From assembly GCA_002803225.1 (NCBI GenBank), contig NXFV01000488.1, positions 122,594 through 186,593 on the forward strand: DNA of 64,000 nt, given 5' to 3'. This document shows, piece by piece, positions 34,429-45,988 of the stretch; the first letter of the stretch is position 1, and every line of letters begins with the position of its first letter. Position numbers and translations under genes: made by a program. The notes under the pieces were generated by a model. That model saw only the letters and a program-made list of their open reading frames with translations, was not told the origin of the DNA and ran no database searches. The DNA is from Gamarada debralockiae. Its lineage: Eukaryota; Ascomycota; Leotiomycetes; Helotiales; Hyphodiscaceae.

Positions 34429-36140
34429 ATGGCAAGCCAATCAGACAAGATTGCTCCTGCCCCGGAAGTTGAGACGAAGACTGCGGTGTACTTGGGCTCG
34501 CAGCAGGCTGATTCGGCCAGTGATGAGGGACACGATGCAGAGAAGCAGGCGATTTCTGAGCGCTCGGAGCTCAAGAGGAAGTTGAAGAGTCGACATCTTC
34601 AGATGATTGCCATTGGTATGTTACAGGTTCACCTCACTAAATTCATTAGTTGATACTAACAATGTCAGGTGGCACAATCGGCACAGGTCTCTTCATAGGA
34701 AGCGGCGGCGCAATCGCCAAATCCGGACCAGCAGGAGCGCTCATCGCCTATATCTTCGTCGGGACAATCGTATATTCAGTCATGACTTCCCTTGGCGAAA
34801 TGGCAACGTACATCCCCATTTCTGGGGCATTCACGAATTACGCAGCTCGCTTCATCGATCCGAGTTTAGGGTTTTCCATGGGTTGGATTTACTGGTTTTC
34901 TTGGGCTATTACTTATGCTCTGGAACTCACGGCCACGGGATTGATAATTCAATATTGGAATGATGAATTGTCGATTGGCATTTTTATTGGGGTTTTCTGG
35001 ATCATTATTACTGCTATCAATTTCTTGCCTGTCAGTTTCTATGGGGAGTTTGAATTCTGGTTCTCGTCCATTAAGGTCCTTACCGTCATCGGATTCCTTA
35101 TCTTTGGTATCTGCATCGATGCTGGAGCAGGACAGCATGGCTACCTTGGATTCCACACTTGGGGCAATCCAGGTGCCTTCGCACCGTATCTCGTCTCCAA
35201 CAACGAGGCTCTGGCTAAATTCGTCGGATTCTGGGCTGTCTTGATTCAAGCTGGTTTCTCGTACCAAGGCACCGAACTTGTCGGTATCGCTGCAGGCGAG
35301 ACTGAAAACCCTCGAAAGAATGTCCCATCTGCGATCCGCAAGACGTTTTACCGGATTCTCTTCTTTTTCGTCTTCACGGTATTCTTCATCGGCCTGCTTG
35401 TCCCTTACGATAACCCTGACCTGTTATCGTCAGCATCGGATGCGACCGCGTCTCCTTTCGTCATCGCTGCGAAGCTTGCAGGCGTCAAGGTACTGCCCGG
35501 CCTAATCAACGCCATCCTGCTCTTCGTCGTGCTGTCAGCCGCCAACTCTAACGTCTATTCTGGCTCCCGTATTCTCGTCGGTCTCGCAGATGCTGGCCTG
35601 GCGCCGGCCTTCCTGAAACGAACTACTAAGAGGGGAGTACCATACACCGCAGTGCCGTTTACCGCCGCATTTGGGCTATTGGCCTTCCTGAATCTGTCAA
35701 CCAACGGCGGGACCGTCTTCTCCTGGCTCCTAAACATCAGCGCAGTCGCAGGTTTCATTTCCTGGGCATGCGTCAACGGATGCCACGTCGCATTCATGCG
35801 GGCTCTCGCTGTTCGCAACATCTCTCGCGACACACTACCATATAAAGCAATGTGGCAACCATTCTTCGCATGGTACGGGCTATTCTTCAATGTCCTCATT
35901 ATTTTGACGCAGGGATTCACGGCGTTCATTCCGTGGAATACGACGGAGTTCTTTGTTGCGTATGTTAGTGTTATTCTGTTTGTGGTTTTGTATGTTGGAC
36001 ATAAGATTGTGTTCCGGACGAGCTTTGTTGGGGCGGCGGAGGCAGATATTGATACGGGGTGCTTGGACCACGATGATACTGTTTGGAGTATTACTGTGCC
36101 TACAACTATTTGGGGAAAGTTTTGGGCTTGGATTTCTTAG
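34429..36140 (+). CDS. Amino-acid permease, fungal YAT/APC family
   Basis: Two exons (34429-34615, 34669-36140) give 552 residues; the intron has a perfect TACTAAC branch site. The cytoplasmic N-terminus ends in RSELKRKLKSRHLQMIAIGG, followed by the first helix GTIGTGLFIGSGGAIAKSGPAGAL, the hallmark of yeast-type amino-acid transporters (PF00324). About twelve membrane segments follow, with SLGEMATYIPISGAFTNYAARF, GFSYQGTELVGIAAGETENPRKNVPSAI and SAANSNVYSGSRILVGLA, all conserved in Gap1/Can1/Lyp1-like carriers. Substrate is not decided by sequence; basic amino-acid carriers are close relatives. Proton symport at the plasma membrane is expected. It lies in the opposite orientation to the HyuA/DUF917 gene, with the dead transposon between, and may serve related nitrogen metabolism (inference). 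Confidence 0.92.
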
Positions 36141-36707
36141 ATTTGGAAAGAGGGAATTGTTACGTTGTGCTGAGTGATTTGAAGTGAGGAGACTGTTGCT
36201 CGAGTTACCATTGGAATAATTGGTAATGTAAATTGCAGCGATGGAGTCAAGGGCTTCCACGTTCTCATCCAGGTGTCTTGATATTATTTATTTTAAACTC
36301 GGATATAGAATTAGACGGAATATATGTCAACCAAAGCCAAATGGGCGATTCAAGTTGAACCGCCATGTACATTTGGATGATCTGAGTACCTCACTTGCTT
36401 GGACGGCCTGTACCACAAATCCTGGCAGATGAAAAGATTCTGAATTTTGATACTCGTCATCGATCAGTTAGTTTGAAGGAATCGAATCTAATATCCCCGA
36501 TTGCTGCAATTCATCGCAATGCTGGTCATCCCCAGGTTTCTTCGGATAATCATCACGTGACACATCAGAGCAAGTGGCTGGTAAAGTCGGGGAGGCTGGC
36601 TACTCTTGCGATACGCTTATTCCGGCCTTTCCCTCTAAATTCCTTCCTCCTACCCTAAAGGTCCAATTCTAGTTACCGTACCAACTCTCTGCACTCCTGA
36701 GAGCATC
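36141..36707. other. Intergenic, nothing recognised
   Basis: The 3' region of the permease and the approach to HET relic 2. No gene is seen. Confidence 0.4.
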
Positions 36708-38724
36708 ATGCTTTGCAAGTTCTGGAAAGGCATTTTCGCAACTCCCCTTGAATTCGTCCCAATTAAGCAATTGCCTTCAGGTCAAAGCCAGGATCCACTA
36801 AATGGAAAGCGGTATCATCACCGGCCTTCAATTGATGATCTCAAAGAAGTCTGCGAACGCTTGTCATCTTTGCGCCATTTTTGTGGCAACATTGAATAGC
36901 GAACGGAGTGAGGGTTCCATTGACTACACCTTTGAGGAAGATCCACCCTTGCTGGTGTTTTTCACCGATGAGGTAGGAGTTTACAAATATCTGAGGATTT
37001 GACCATCTAGCTGTAAGTTTCCCTCACTTTCAGAATTGGCATTACTCATACCGTGACAGCATTTGTAGAGCCTCTGGCTTTGACGGAGAAATATTATGAG
37101 AAACTGGGCGACAGCACCGGATCTACATCGAGCATTCAGCTCGCCAAGTCTTGGCTGTCCTCTTGCAGCTCCGGAAACCACCCATCCTGCTCTCGCTCTT
37201 CTCCAAGATCTGACTGGTTCCCCACCCGTATCATTGACGTCGGCAACGCCACCGCCCTACTACCTGTTCCTCCACGCATCGTCCTCAAACACCCCTCCCT
37301 CCTCGGAAAGCCCTACGTAACACTCTCCCACTGCTGGGGGCGGTTCCAATCCCGCGCTCCTAACAGACTCTACACTCATCCTCAACCAAAATCGTTCTTA
37401 GATGTCTGCGAAATCACATGCCTGCGAAATCACGCGCCAGCTAGGTTTCCAGTACCTATGGATCGACTCCCTCTGCATAATCCAACAACAATCTTCCCTC
37501 GCCGACTGACTAGCAGAAAGTCCGGTTATGGATCCATCTACAAGAACTCCTCTCTCAACATCTCAGCTTCGGCGGCAGAGAATGGTTACGGTAGCTGTTT
37601 CCAGTCCCGGAATACCCTTTCCGTGCAACCTTGCAAGCTTTTCTTTTTATCTTAGGGCCGAGCCGGAAGATATCTGGATTTTCAACAATGAGGCGAAATT
37701 TCTGGATACAGAGCCCCGCGGGAAGACGGCGAGGATTAATGCTAGGGGATGGGTGGTGCAGGAGCGGATTCTCTCGCATCGAATTTTGCATTTTGGTGAG
37801 AGGCAGATATCCTGGGAATGTAATACTAGCCAAGCGTGTGAAGCTTTCCGGATGGGATAAGAGTCTGGACGGAGCAGTGTTGGTATGATGAGAAGTTCAA
37901 ACAGATCTTATCTTCTCCCACCCGCGAGAATCGAACGTGGGAGAGCTCGATTCCCACATCGATGGATGAGAAAGGATTGAGATATGTAGATTGGCGTTCT
38001 TAGTAGATTACTATTCGCTCTTGTATTGACATATGGGAGTGACAAGTTGATGGCGATTAGTGCTTTGGCGCAGGAGTGGAAGGGTTTACTTGGAGAGAGC
38101 AAGGAGTATTTGGCGGGCCTTTGGAAGGGAGATCTGTGTAGGCAGTTGCTTTGGAGGATGGATTTACGGAAAATAGAGCAGAGGAAGAGGTGCATTCCAT
38201 ATTGAGCACCGACGTGGAGTTGGGCCTCCGTCAACGGACAGATCTCAAAGGTCACGAACCCCGTGGTGAGCTATACGCTGGATCCGAAAAGCTGTAGGCC
38301 AGAAGGGGAGATTATCAGTACGTTCGTAAAATCAGTAGAAGGAGGCCATGTTACGGGTCAGTTGCGGGACGCAAATATTGTGCTTCGGGGGAAGGTTAGA
38401 GTTGCAAGGCTGAAGAAGGAAACCAAACACCAGTTGTATCGGCTTTCTGATGCGGGTTTTCAGGATGGTAACTTACTTCTTACTTTGCTCCATCCCGACT
38501 TTGATCTTGAAGAGAGGCAAAAGGTTCCCTGCCTTCCGTTGGCTACGGTTGAGGCCTTCCCAGTTGCAAGTAGGGCTGCACGGGCTGATTTTGGATTACT
38601 TCTGGATCCAATCCAAGGATCGAAGGCTACGTATGAGCGTCTGGGAACATTCAAGTTGACGGGAGATCACTGTTCGTGGTTTGAGGACGCAGTCATGCAA
38701 GATATCATTTTTAAAATAGGTTGA
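36708..38724 (+). pseudogene. HET-domain gene relic 2
   Basis: Successive HET hallmarks appear on one strand but in different frames: WFPTRIIDVG and KPYVTLSHCWG (37200-37340), then LGFQYLWIDSLCIIQQQSSLAD (about 37442-37508) in another frame, NISASAAENGYG, GWVVQERILSHRILHFGERQISWEC (37750-37820), and a long open C-terminal frame 38263-38724. Premature stops fall between, including one just after QSSLAD and one in the 37860-38260 part. All the parts of a full-length HET protein of about 650 residues are present, so this is a fairly recent loss rather than a fragment. Confidence 0.82.
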
Positions 38725-38801
38725 ATTACAAGAGAGGGGAGATACCAAAAATACACGACCGAAACTCGTCTCTCTTAACTTCTATCCATCTTCAATCTAT
38801 C

Positions 38802-39509
38802 CTAACTCTTCTCCCAATCCAACCCAAACCTCCCCTCACTAACCCTATAATCCTTTAACATCCCAACCGCCTCCTCAGCCGTTTTCGCCTCAAGCATAAT
38901 ATCTGCATTCCCGCCCTTCACAAATCCCGCATCAGTAGCCTCTTTCACCCATCTAATCAGCCCATCCCAAAATCCCCCAACATTGAGCACCACAACCCCT
39001 TTATCATGAATCCCTAACTGATTCCATGTCACAACTTCCATCAGCTCCTCTAACGTCCCATACCCACCACTCAGGGCAATAAAGCCACTTCCTGGTCCTC
39101 CTTCCATTACGGATTGAGCCATTATTTTCTTTCGGGTGTGCATATCGGACACTATCGTCGTGCGTCCGTAATTACTCTCCCCTCCATTTTGTAACGAAGT
39201 GTTCTCAGAGAATTGGGCAGCGGCATCTGATGGACCAGCTGCGCGCTCGTACTTCACTAAAGCTCTCGGGATGATGCCGTGGACTGAGGAATGTCCGGAT
39301 AAAGAGACTAAAGTTCTCGCAACTTCGCCCATCAAACCAGTGGTTCCACCGCCGTACACGAGGGAGATGTTGTTATTGTGGAGGGCTTGGGCCAGGGAAC
39401 GGGCTGCTTCGAGGTGGATTGGGGAGGATCCTGGTGAGGCGCCGCAGAAGACGCAGATTACGGCTTTGGGGATGTCATTGCTTTGTTCTTCGGAGGTTGG
39501 AGTGGCCAT
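38802..39509 (-). CDS. LOG-family nucleoside-monophosphate phosphoribohydrolase
   Basis: A single-exon gene of 235 residues, the normal length. Members split the N-glycosidic bond of nucleoside 5'-monophosphates, including cytokinin riboside monophosphates, releasing the free base and ribose 5-phosphate. The Rossmann-like start reads AVICVFCGASPGSSPIHLEAA and SLVYGGGTTGLMGEVA. The active-site signature appears as SGGYGTLEELMEVVTWNQLGIHDKG; the usual form is PGGxGTxxE, so Ser replaces Pro. DMHTRKKIMA carries the conserved Arg-Lys. It is cytosolic. The protein has an extra stretch of about 20 residues (SDAAAQFSENTSLQNGGE) before the DMHTRK block. It is the only intact gene in the decayed 36.7-45.5 kb island and lies tail to tail with HET relic 2. 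Cytokinin production would be an inference only. Confidence 0.9.
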   Translation of the reverse strand: MATPTSEEQSNDIPKAVICVFCGASPGSSPIHLEAARSLAQALHNNNISLVYGGGTTGLMGEVARTLVSLSGHSSVHGIIPRALVKYERAAGPSDAAAQFSENTSLQNGGESNYGRTTIVSDMHTRKKIMAQSVMEGGPGSGFIALSGGYGTLEELMEVVTWNQLGIHDKGVVVLNVGGFWDGLIRWVKEATDAGFVKGGNADIMLEAKTAEEAVGMLKDYRVSEGRFGLDWEKS

Positions 39510-40215
39510 AATTGATGCAACTTTGTGTATGAAGAGAATATTGATATGAAGACAGAAATCGGGAACTGTGAATCACAATCAATGAATTTGAACTGAATTT
39601 TATGCGGAGACTAGCGACAAAACTTGGAAGGAAATTGAAGATGCAACGTGAGAGCCACTCATAGACCACTTATTCCGTTATTCCATTATTCGTTCATCAT
39701 GAGCCGAATGATCTGCAATCTTTTTGAATCGTGCTTCAAGAGAATCGTGAGTCACGATCTTTTTTCCCCGCTCCAACCAAAGAGCTCCAAGTATGGCTGC
39801 ATGAGTATTGTGTGCCTTCCGCTTCCGTATCCGGAGCTGCTTTGCTAAGTTGGGTGTGGTAGGACGAGACGCAATTTCTTCTTTCCTAACGAGCGGTGAA
39901 AGCCTTGATATTCGCCTTGGTAGGGCTTCTTAAGTAATACTGCATTGGAACTGCATGATCGGAAGTCGCCAAATCAGTTCGGAAGCGGCCGGCTGACTTC
40001 CGAATGTTTCTTAGCTCCTGGAACTGCGGGGTTTGTTGACACACAGCAGCTCGCTTCTACTCCTGAATATTCACATCACAGATTCATGAAAGCTAAAATA
40101 TCTCGCCCCAGCAAACCCCGTTACTTAACCAAAAAAAGTTCATGATGAATACATAACTTCACCAATATCACCAGGTCTCAACGGAGACTACCGAGTCAAT
40201 GTCAACTTTTACAAC
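39510..40215. other. Intergenic, nothing recognised
   Basis: Divergent spacer between the LOG-type gene and the deaminase relic. It should hold the LOG promoter. No gene is seen. Confidence 0.4.
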
Positions 40216-41255
40216 ATGTGCAAATCAACCCTGCATCCGTTCCTTGCGGCCCTTCGAAAATGCGAACACCACCTACACCTCGAAGGAACCATATCCCCAG
40301 CTTTCGAATTCGAGCTCTCAAAAAAGAACAACATAGAACTACCACAAGATGATCCCACTTTGCATCCCCAGAGAGTCTTCTTGAACGCTATTCATGTTTC
40401 ACATCACTCGACGACATTCTGCATTACTGTTTTACCGGGATGTCCGTGTTACTCACAGCTTCCGACTTCGGAGCACTGGCAATGGCCTACTTCAAGCATG
40501 CAGCAGCGGACGGAGTCCATCATGCCGAAGTGTTCTTCGATCCGGAGCGCACAAGGAACGTGGAGTTGAATACCAAACAGTCGTGACAGGATTCAAGACT
40601 GCATGCGAAAGAGCAGAGAAGGAGTTGGGGATTACTACCAAACTTACCATTTGTGTCTTGAGGCATCTCACCGCTCAGTCAGCTAAAGAGACCTTGACAC
40701 TGCTCTGGCAGCTTAGCATTTTGCAGATAGGACTTTAGCAGGTCTTGGGATGAGCAGCACAGAGCTGAACAAGCCGCCTGCAAATTGGAAGGAAATTTTC
40801 GAGAATACTGAGAAAGCGGAGAACAGCACGTGCCGGTGAAGAAGGGCCTTCGCAATACATTCGGTTGCGTTGGATATTCTGTACGTGGAACGTATCGATC
40901 ATGGACGACGGCTTGTCGAAGACACTGCTCTTATGAAAAGAGTTGCTGACAAAGGCATCATGCTGACTCTATGTCCTATCAGCAACGTCTGCTTGAAAGG
41001 GATACCGAATATGAAAGACATGCCGATTCGTAAGTTACTTGACGCGGGAGTGCGGTTCAGTATCAACAGCGATGATCCGGCATATTTGGTGGATATATCC
41101 TAGATAATTACTATGCTGTACAAGATGCGTTCCAGCTCAGTGTCAAGGAGTGGAAATTGATTACTGAAAACTCGATAAAAGGGGAGCTGGTGTGATGAAG
41201 GAAGAACGTCAGAGTTGAGGAAGGCTTTAGAACATTGTATTGATAAGTTTGCTTA
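40216..41255 (+). pseudogene. Adenosine/adenine deaminase relic
   Basis: The frame opens MCKSTLHPFLAALRKCEHHLHLEGTISPAFEFEL, in which HLHLEG is the zinc-binding HxH motif of the deaminase family. It shifts frame at about 40370, where the expected continuation (ERYSCFTSLDDILHYCFTGMSVLLTASDFGALAM) lies in another frame. HHAEVFFDPERTRN follows. The third motif, VERIDHGRRLVEDTALMKRVADKG with TLCPISN, and the last, VRFSINSDDPAY with its Asp-Asp pair, lie at 40870-41100. DNYYAVQDAFQLSVKEWKLITENSI closes it near 41255. The segment 40570-40860 is the most damaged. The family deaminates adenosine or adenine to inosine or hypoxanthine. This copy is dead. Confidence 0.85.
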
Positions 41256-41469
41256 ATAACTGCACTAAAAATCTCAGAACGCTCAGTACAAAGACGATTA
41301 AAGCTCTCTGGAGTGTGGTATAAGTATGTAAAATAGAGGACAAACCAACCCACCAAAGAGCCAATCAAACGTCAATACCGAATCCGAGCCCAAACAGCCC
41401 CTCTGTTCCTTAACATGCTTCCGTTTCCATTGCACGTATTCTTACTTTGTCTGCAATTTCGCTTTGCTA

Positions 41470-42060
41470 TGTTCCACGCGTAATTGACGTCTGAGACCTG
41501 ACTCGTCCTTCATTTCCAGAAGCTTTATTTCACGCCTCTCTTTATTCCTTCGTTCTCGTCATCGTTTACCACCCTATATTTCTCTTGTTCCGCCTGCTTA
41601 TCCCGACGTCTCTGCTCGTTGTTCAATCTCTCTTTTTCTCGTCTCGCATTTGCCTACCTAGTGTATTCCTCAGCACCGGGAGGATTGACTCGTTTGGACT
41701 CTGTCCATGCTAAAGTGCAAAGTTAACGATTGAAATTAAAGCTGGAGAAGCACATATCGTCGTCTCTGGAACTCTCGCGGATTTGCTTTTCTCATCTTGG
41801 CTGGTCGTAATAATTTGTTCCGCAGTCGCTTGTGAGTACGGAGTTTGAGGCGAAGAGGTCGGTTGAAAATAGCCCTGTTTATGATGGTTATGGTGATGGG
41901 AACGGGACGAGTACCGGCTCGCTTAACTCCTTATCCAATCGTAGCCCCTTTTTACTCCAGGTATTGATAGTTATATGTCATTGGGCTCCTCTTCGGTGAA
42001 GTCGTTTCTAGAGACCGCATATTCGATTACAAGGCAAATACGGCAAGATATGAATTGCGG
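41470..42060 (-). pseudogene. Relic of a charged, His/Gln-rich protein
   Basis: Reading leftward from about 41935, one frame gives a stretch with SRSHHHNHHKQGYF, SSPQTPYSQATAEQI and SQDEKSKSARVPE. After a plausible intron ending in CTTTAG, WTESKRVNPPGAEEYTR follows, then a TAG, then ANARREKERLNNEQRRRDKQAEQ, a probable coiled coil. Further stops follow. The composition is clearly protein-like but I do not recognise a family. Confidence 0.4.
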
Positions 42061-42194
42061 ACGCTCGTCCAAGTCTGAATGATCCGGGCACTTAAAACTC
42101 ATGTTAGAAAGCAAATCCACAAGACCTCCTTCAAGTAATTTTTAGTTTAACACAACCAAGCCCCCATGGCGACTCAAAATAAGAACATGGACAA

Positions 42195-43845
42195 TTAGAG
42201 GGGCTTATCCGGCATTAATTGAAGGCAAAAACTCGCCTTGGTGCTTTTATCACCAGCCCCTGACAACATAATTAGACGAAAGCCGATATGCTCAACCTCG
42301 AAGGTCATAGTCGATTCGTCACAACACTGGGAGGTTTCAAAGCATGCGCCCTTCAACCCATCGGGCTTAGTTCTGAGCTGAGATTCCAGGAAATTGTGCG
42401 GGCCGTCGGATAAGGCAATCTGCCTATAATCCTCGGCTTGATGCACAGCGCATCCCCAATAAGACGCCGTGGGAAGTCCAAGGGCATTCGCATGCTTCCT
42501 ATGATTCTTCCAGATGAAGTGCATCCTTTCTCTCATTCTTGAAAGAGCCAAGCCCACGACTGCCGCATTTTGGAACCCCGTGAACTTGAAATATAAATTC
42601 GTGGTGGACGAGAGCAAGTCATCTACAGCTTCCTCCCAACATTTTGTAGTCGGTCGTAATATCCATGATGATATTTACAGCATCAAATACATGAAGGGCA
42701 ATATTAGCATACTGAGTATGCTTTTTGGAAGTTCTTTCCCCCTTGACATAGTCTTCCAGCTTCCTGAAGTCCCAAACTGGAGTTCCTTCTTCCCAGAGCA
42801 TTTTCCCCATAGACAAGATGACCCTATGATACTGATCCCATGGTACGCCGCATTCGAAAATTATATCCCAAAACACCTCAGGCGCCTCCTTTTCACAATT
42901 GATCTCAAGTAGGTCCGTAGTGCAGGGCTGCCCTTTTGGTCAGCTACGAGACCAAGCATTCCATACACCCTGTCAATTTTCATAGTGCTCTCGCAAAGAT
43001 TGAAGTCGATCACCAGTTCCCAAAGTGACTTCTTGCCCCTTTAGCCCTAAGTCCACACAAGGACCAGATAGTTGGTTGGTAGCTGAACTTCATTTTCTTC
43101 TCTCTGAAGCTATCAACCTTGAAACCGAAGTCATCAAGGTCGAGTGAGATTCTTCCATAAACGACGCAAGCTTTCTTGCCAAGACAACTTCTTGAATTAT
43201 CCAGACTCGTCCCCAGTAATGGAAAAGTAGAACGTATGAGACAGCATCCGATACATCTTCCATCATTTCCTCGAGCTTGAGAGCTCGTTCATGCCCTTCG
43301 TCGGTGTTAATTTTATCGCTGTCCCAATCTGGAGGCACAAGCCAATCACGGATGAGCTCCATTGCATTCTCTCCTTTCTGGTTATGGCCAAGCCAAATAA
43401 GGACTTCATCAGCATCAGAATAAATCGCACGCATCCGAGTGACCTGCTGACTGACTTCGTGCTTGTCCTTCTGGTTGATACATAAGGAGTCAGTCCAAGA
43501 GGAACAATAGAACATTCCATTATGCCACATCTGACTCAGAAAACGCCAAAGATTCTCATGAAGAGGGTGCAGGTATTTGTGACCATCTTTGTCTACAAGG
43601 TTGATCGCCTGTGTCGGGTGTGAGTTGCCCCAGTAGTAGGATAGAGCACGATAGCTAGGGCGTTGGACATGTCGACGTGATGTATTGTACATGAAATATG
43701 GTCGTCAACCAAGTTAGGCAGCACCTCGATAAGTCGAATAGTAGATACCGTCTCGAGTGGCTGGTATTGGAAGGAACCAGATATTTTGACCGCTCAGGCA
43801 CATGTGCGATACTGTTGGGAGTTGAGGAAGAAATGGAGGCCATGG
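42195..43845 (-). pseudogene. HET-domain gene relic 3
   Basis: The N-terminal part carries YQPLETVSTIRLIEVLPNLVDDHISC in one frame and SYRALSYYWGNSHPTQAI in the next, separated by a shift near 43670. The core then runs open to 43090: LHENLWRFLSQMWHNG, WTDSLCINQKDKHEVSQQV, MRAIYSDADEVLIWLG and YWGRVWIIQEVVLARKL, the full set of HET blocks. The C-terminal parts at 42619-42876 and 42195-42617 are open but lie beyond further stops. This is the best-preserved HET copy; one shift in the N-terminus and stops around 42900-43090 break it. It could conceivably be a gene with introns I have misplaced. Confidence 0.72.
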
Positions 43846-43968
43846 GGTTTCGGATACGATTGAAATAGCACCCTTTGGAAGTAGATTCCGTTCAGGTTAG
43901 GATTTCGGTGATAGTAACCATCTGTAGGAGGACGAACGAAAGAGAGATGCAGTGGTGCCTTACATCTA

Positions 43969-44107
43969 CTGTCAGATGAGATTTATGCTCTTGTTGGTTG
44001 CTATGGTGACGGTTGTTTACATATATCTCGGGTTCTGGAAACTCTACAATTCTCCCTCAGATATCAATACATACATGATTTTGCCTCACAATATCGTCTG
44101 ATTCGAC
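43969..44107. mobile_element. MITE-like element, copy 2
   Basis: This block starts CTGTCAGATG and ends CTGATTCGACA and matches the insert at 32591-32724 over its length; shared runs include ATATCTCGGGTTCTGG, ATATCAATACATACATGATT and ATATCGTCTGATTCGACA. TCTA stands on both sides if the element is taken from CTGTC to GACA. It lies upstream of HET relic 3 and between two HET relics. No coding capacity is seen. Confidence 0.72.
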
Positions 44108-44489
44108 ATCTACATTCCCAAGCGAGCGCTTAGCTACGGGTTTACACACGTGATAATACTCGTGATTTCCTCAATCACTGCCCAACCTCCGGAGAAGGGT
44201 CCAGCCTACAAGTATTGATATTCAACACTGGGGAGTTTGGTAATAACTCAATTTCATTTGGCAACTTCAATTGTAATCAAAGATTTCTCCAACTAGCCAA
44301 AAGCAATAAGAAATACTTTCTTATCGAAATGATTCCCAAAAAAGGAGGCCAAGGGCCAACTTGATTAAATCCCTGCTCTCTCGCCGCCCCTTTCCCCTCC
44401 TAGTATTAATAGCTCCATGCTATTAAAATGATTTTACTGTAGTAAGCAACTCTTTGGAGACTGTTTCTGATATTCACTTGCGAGACATG

Positions 44490-45464
44490 TATGGCGAGAG
44501 GCTTGAATCCGAAGCTGCCATTGCCGATATATTCAAGCCAGCTCTACTGTAGTATGCGTCCATGCATCTATTCTGCGCTCCAGTCCAACAGAGAGTCATG
44601 GACAATACACAGTGAATCGATCCATATGCATTGATACCCAAGTCTCCTTGTGATTACGATTGCGTCCTGATACAAAAGTGGCAGGCTGCCCACATCTATT
44701 CTCGTCTGTTTGTCCTCCATGTTTTCTGTCGTGGTAATTCCATGTCTCTGAGAACCCCAGCAGTGGTTCAAGGTAACCCATTATCCTCGAAATCCGTCGC
44801 AAATTACTAATCGGGCCTCGTCCCCATCATCTCTGCCTAGGTCGATAATCCTCGCCGGCAGTACATTAGACGGATTAAAACAGTGTCGATGTTCCTATAA
44901 ACACTGATTTGTCCAGCTCGACGCAGTACGACACATAATTTCAGATTTCGAGCTTGAAGCGACAGGTCGATCGGAGATCAGCTTCGAAAGTAGATGCTCT
45001 GAACGGAAGTCAACAAGCTGTGCTCATAAGACCGAAATTAGCAACTTACCTGATTCTGTAAAACAACCAATTTCCACCACCAGAGATTCGCCATTTGACC
45101 AGTCACTAGTTTCACTGCCATCCGTTGGATACAGAGTAGTTGAAAATTGGAGTCTGGTGAAAGCATAAGACGGCACTTGGAAACCAAAAGTTTCGCCGCT
45201 TGACAGGTAATCTGCGAATCCACCGAATCAGGAAAATCGAGAGGATGCTGCCCCGGAAGCAGATGCAATAAGACATCGTTAAACAAGCCCTTTACGATTG
45301 TCCAAATTCACAGCTATTTTCGGCGGAGAGCTCGAGAGCTGCCAGGCTGACGGGGTGCTGCAACCCATGTCCGAGAGAACCTTGTCCCAGTCAATGTCGT
45401 TACAACAATGACAGAGCATGATTAGAGGTTGTAGAATGGGGAGTTTGATCGAAGTCGTCTTCAA
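44490..45464 (-). pseudogene. HET-domain gene relic 4
   Basis: Leftward, a Cys-rich N-terminus (MLCHCCNDIDWDKVLSD) begins near 45427, runs across frames through KLLVSKCRLMLSPDSNFQLL, and reaches LPARIIDLGRDDGDEARLVI and WVTLNHCWGSQRHGITT (about 44770-44880). Then come LPLLYQDAIVITRRLGYQCIWIDSLCIVHDS (44590-44690) and a stop. The C-terminal half of a normal HET protein is absent, so this is a truncated as well as frameshifted copy. Confidence 0.75.
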
Positions 45465-45988
45465 GAAGTGAATTTGATATTGAAGAAGAGGAGAGATGCA
45501 GAATCAAGTGATGCCTGAAATTTACCAAACCCAACTGGCGCTTAGCAACACGCGGTCTGCTGATGGACATTTAATCCCTTTGCCTTAGAACGTAGATCTA
45601 TTAGAAATAGTATCCTCCTAGTTACTCAACAAGGTCTTGTAGATCAAGTGCTGCAGCTTTAGTAGCCCTTTACAGGAATAACTAGTACTTAAAAAGCGTC
45701 TTATAAACCGCATAGGTAAGGGAGGGGAGGAGTTCGTAGCGAAACAGAGTTTTGTAATGCAATTAATGCGGCATCTCTTGAAGAAAAGAGTCCAATAAAG
45801 AGCGAGATATGGTCAATAGCCATCTATAAAATCTCAGAAGACACACATAAACAGCTATCCAAGCACCATCGAAGTCAACGCTGCCAACTCAGTGCACTAT
45901 AATAGCTAGTACTAAGCTCACTCCTTTAAGACCCCAGGGCCACTAAAGGAGTGAACTTAGCTTCCGATGATTATTCCCTCGGGTAGCC
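45465..45988. other. Intergenic, nothing recognised
   Basis: Spacer between HET relic 4 and the intact P450. It contains two similar short runs (around 45920 and 45950) related to ctcactccttt/aggagtgaacttag that form a weak inverted pair. No gene is seen. Confidence 0.4.

Noticed and set aside
37908..37960. Possible tRNA T-arm (minus strand, GTTCGATTC)
   Set aside because: The bases on the two sides of the loop do not pair and no acceptor or anticodon stem could be drawn.
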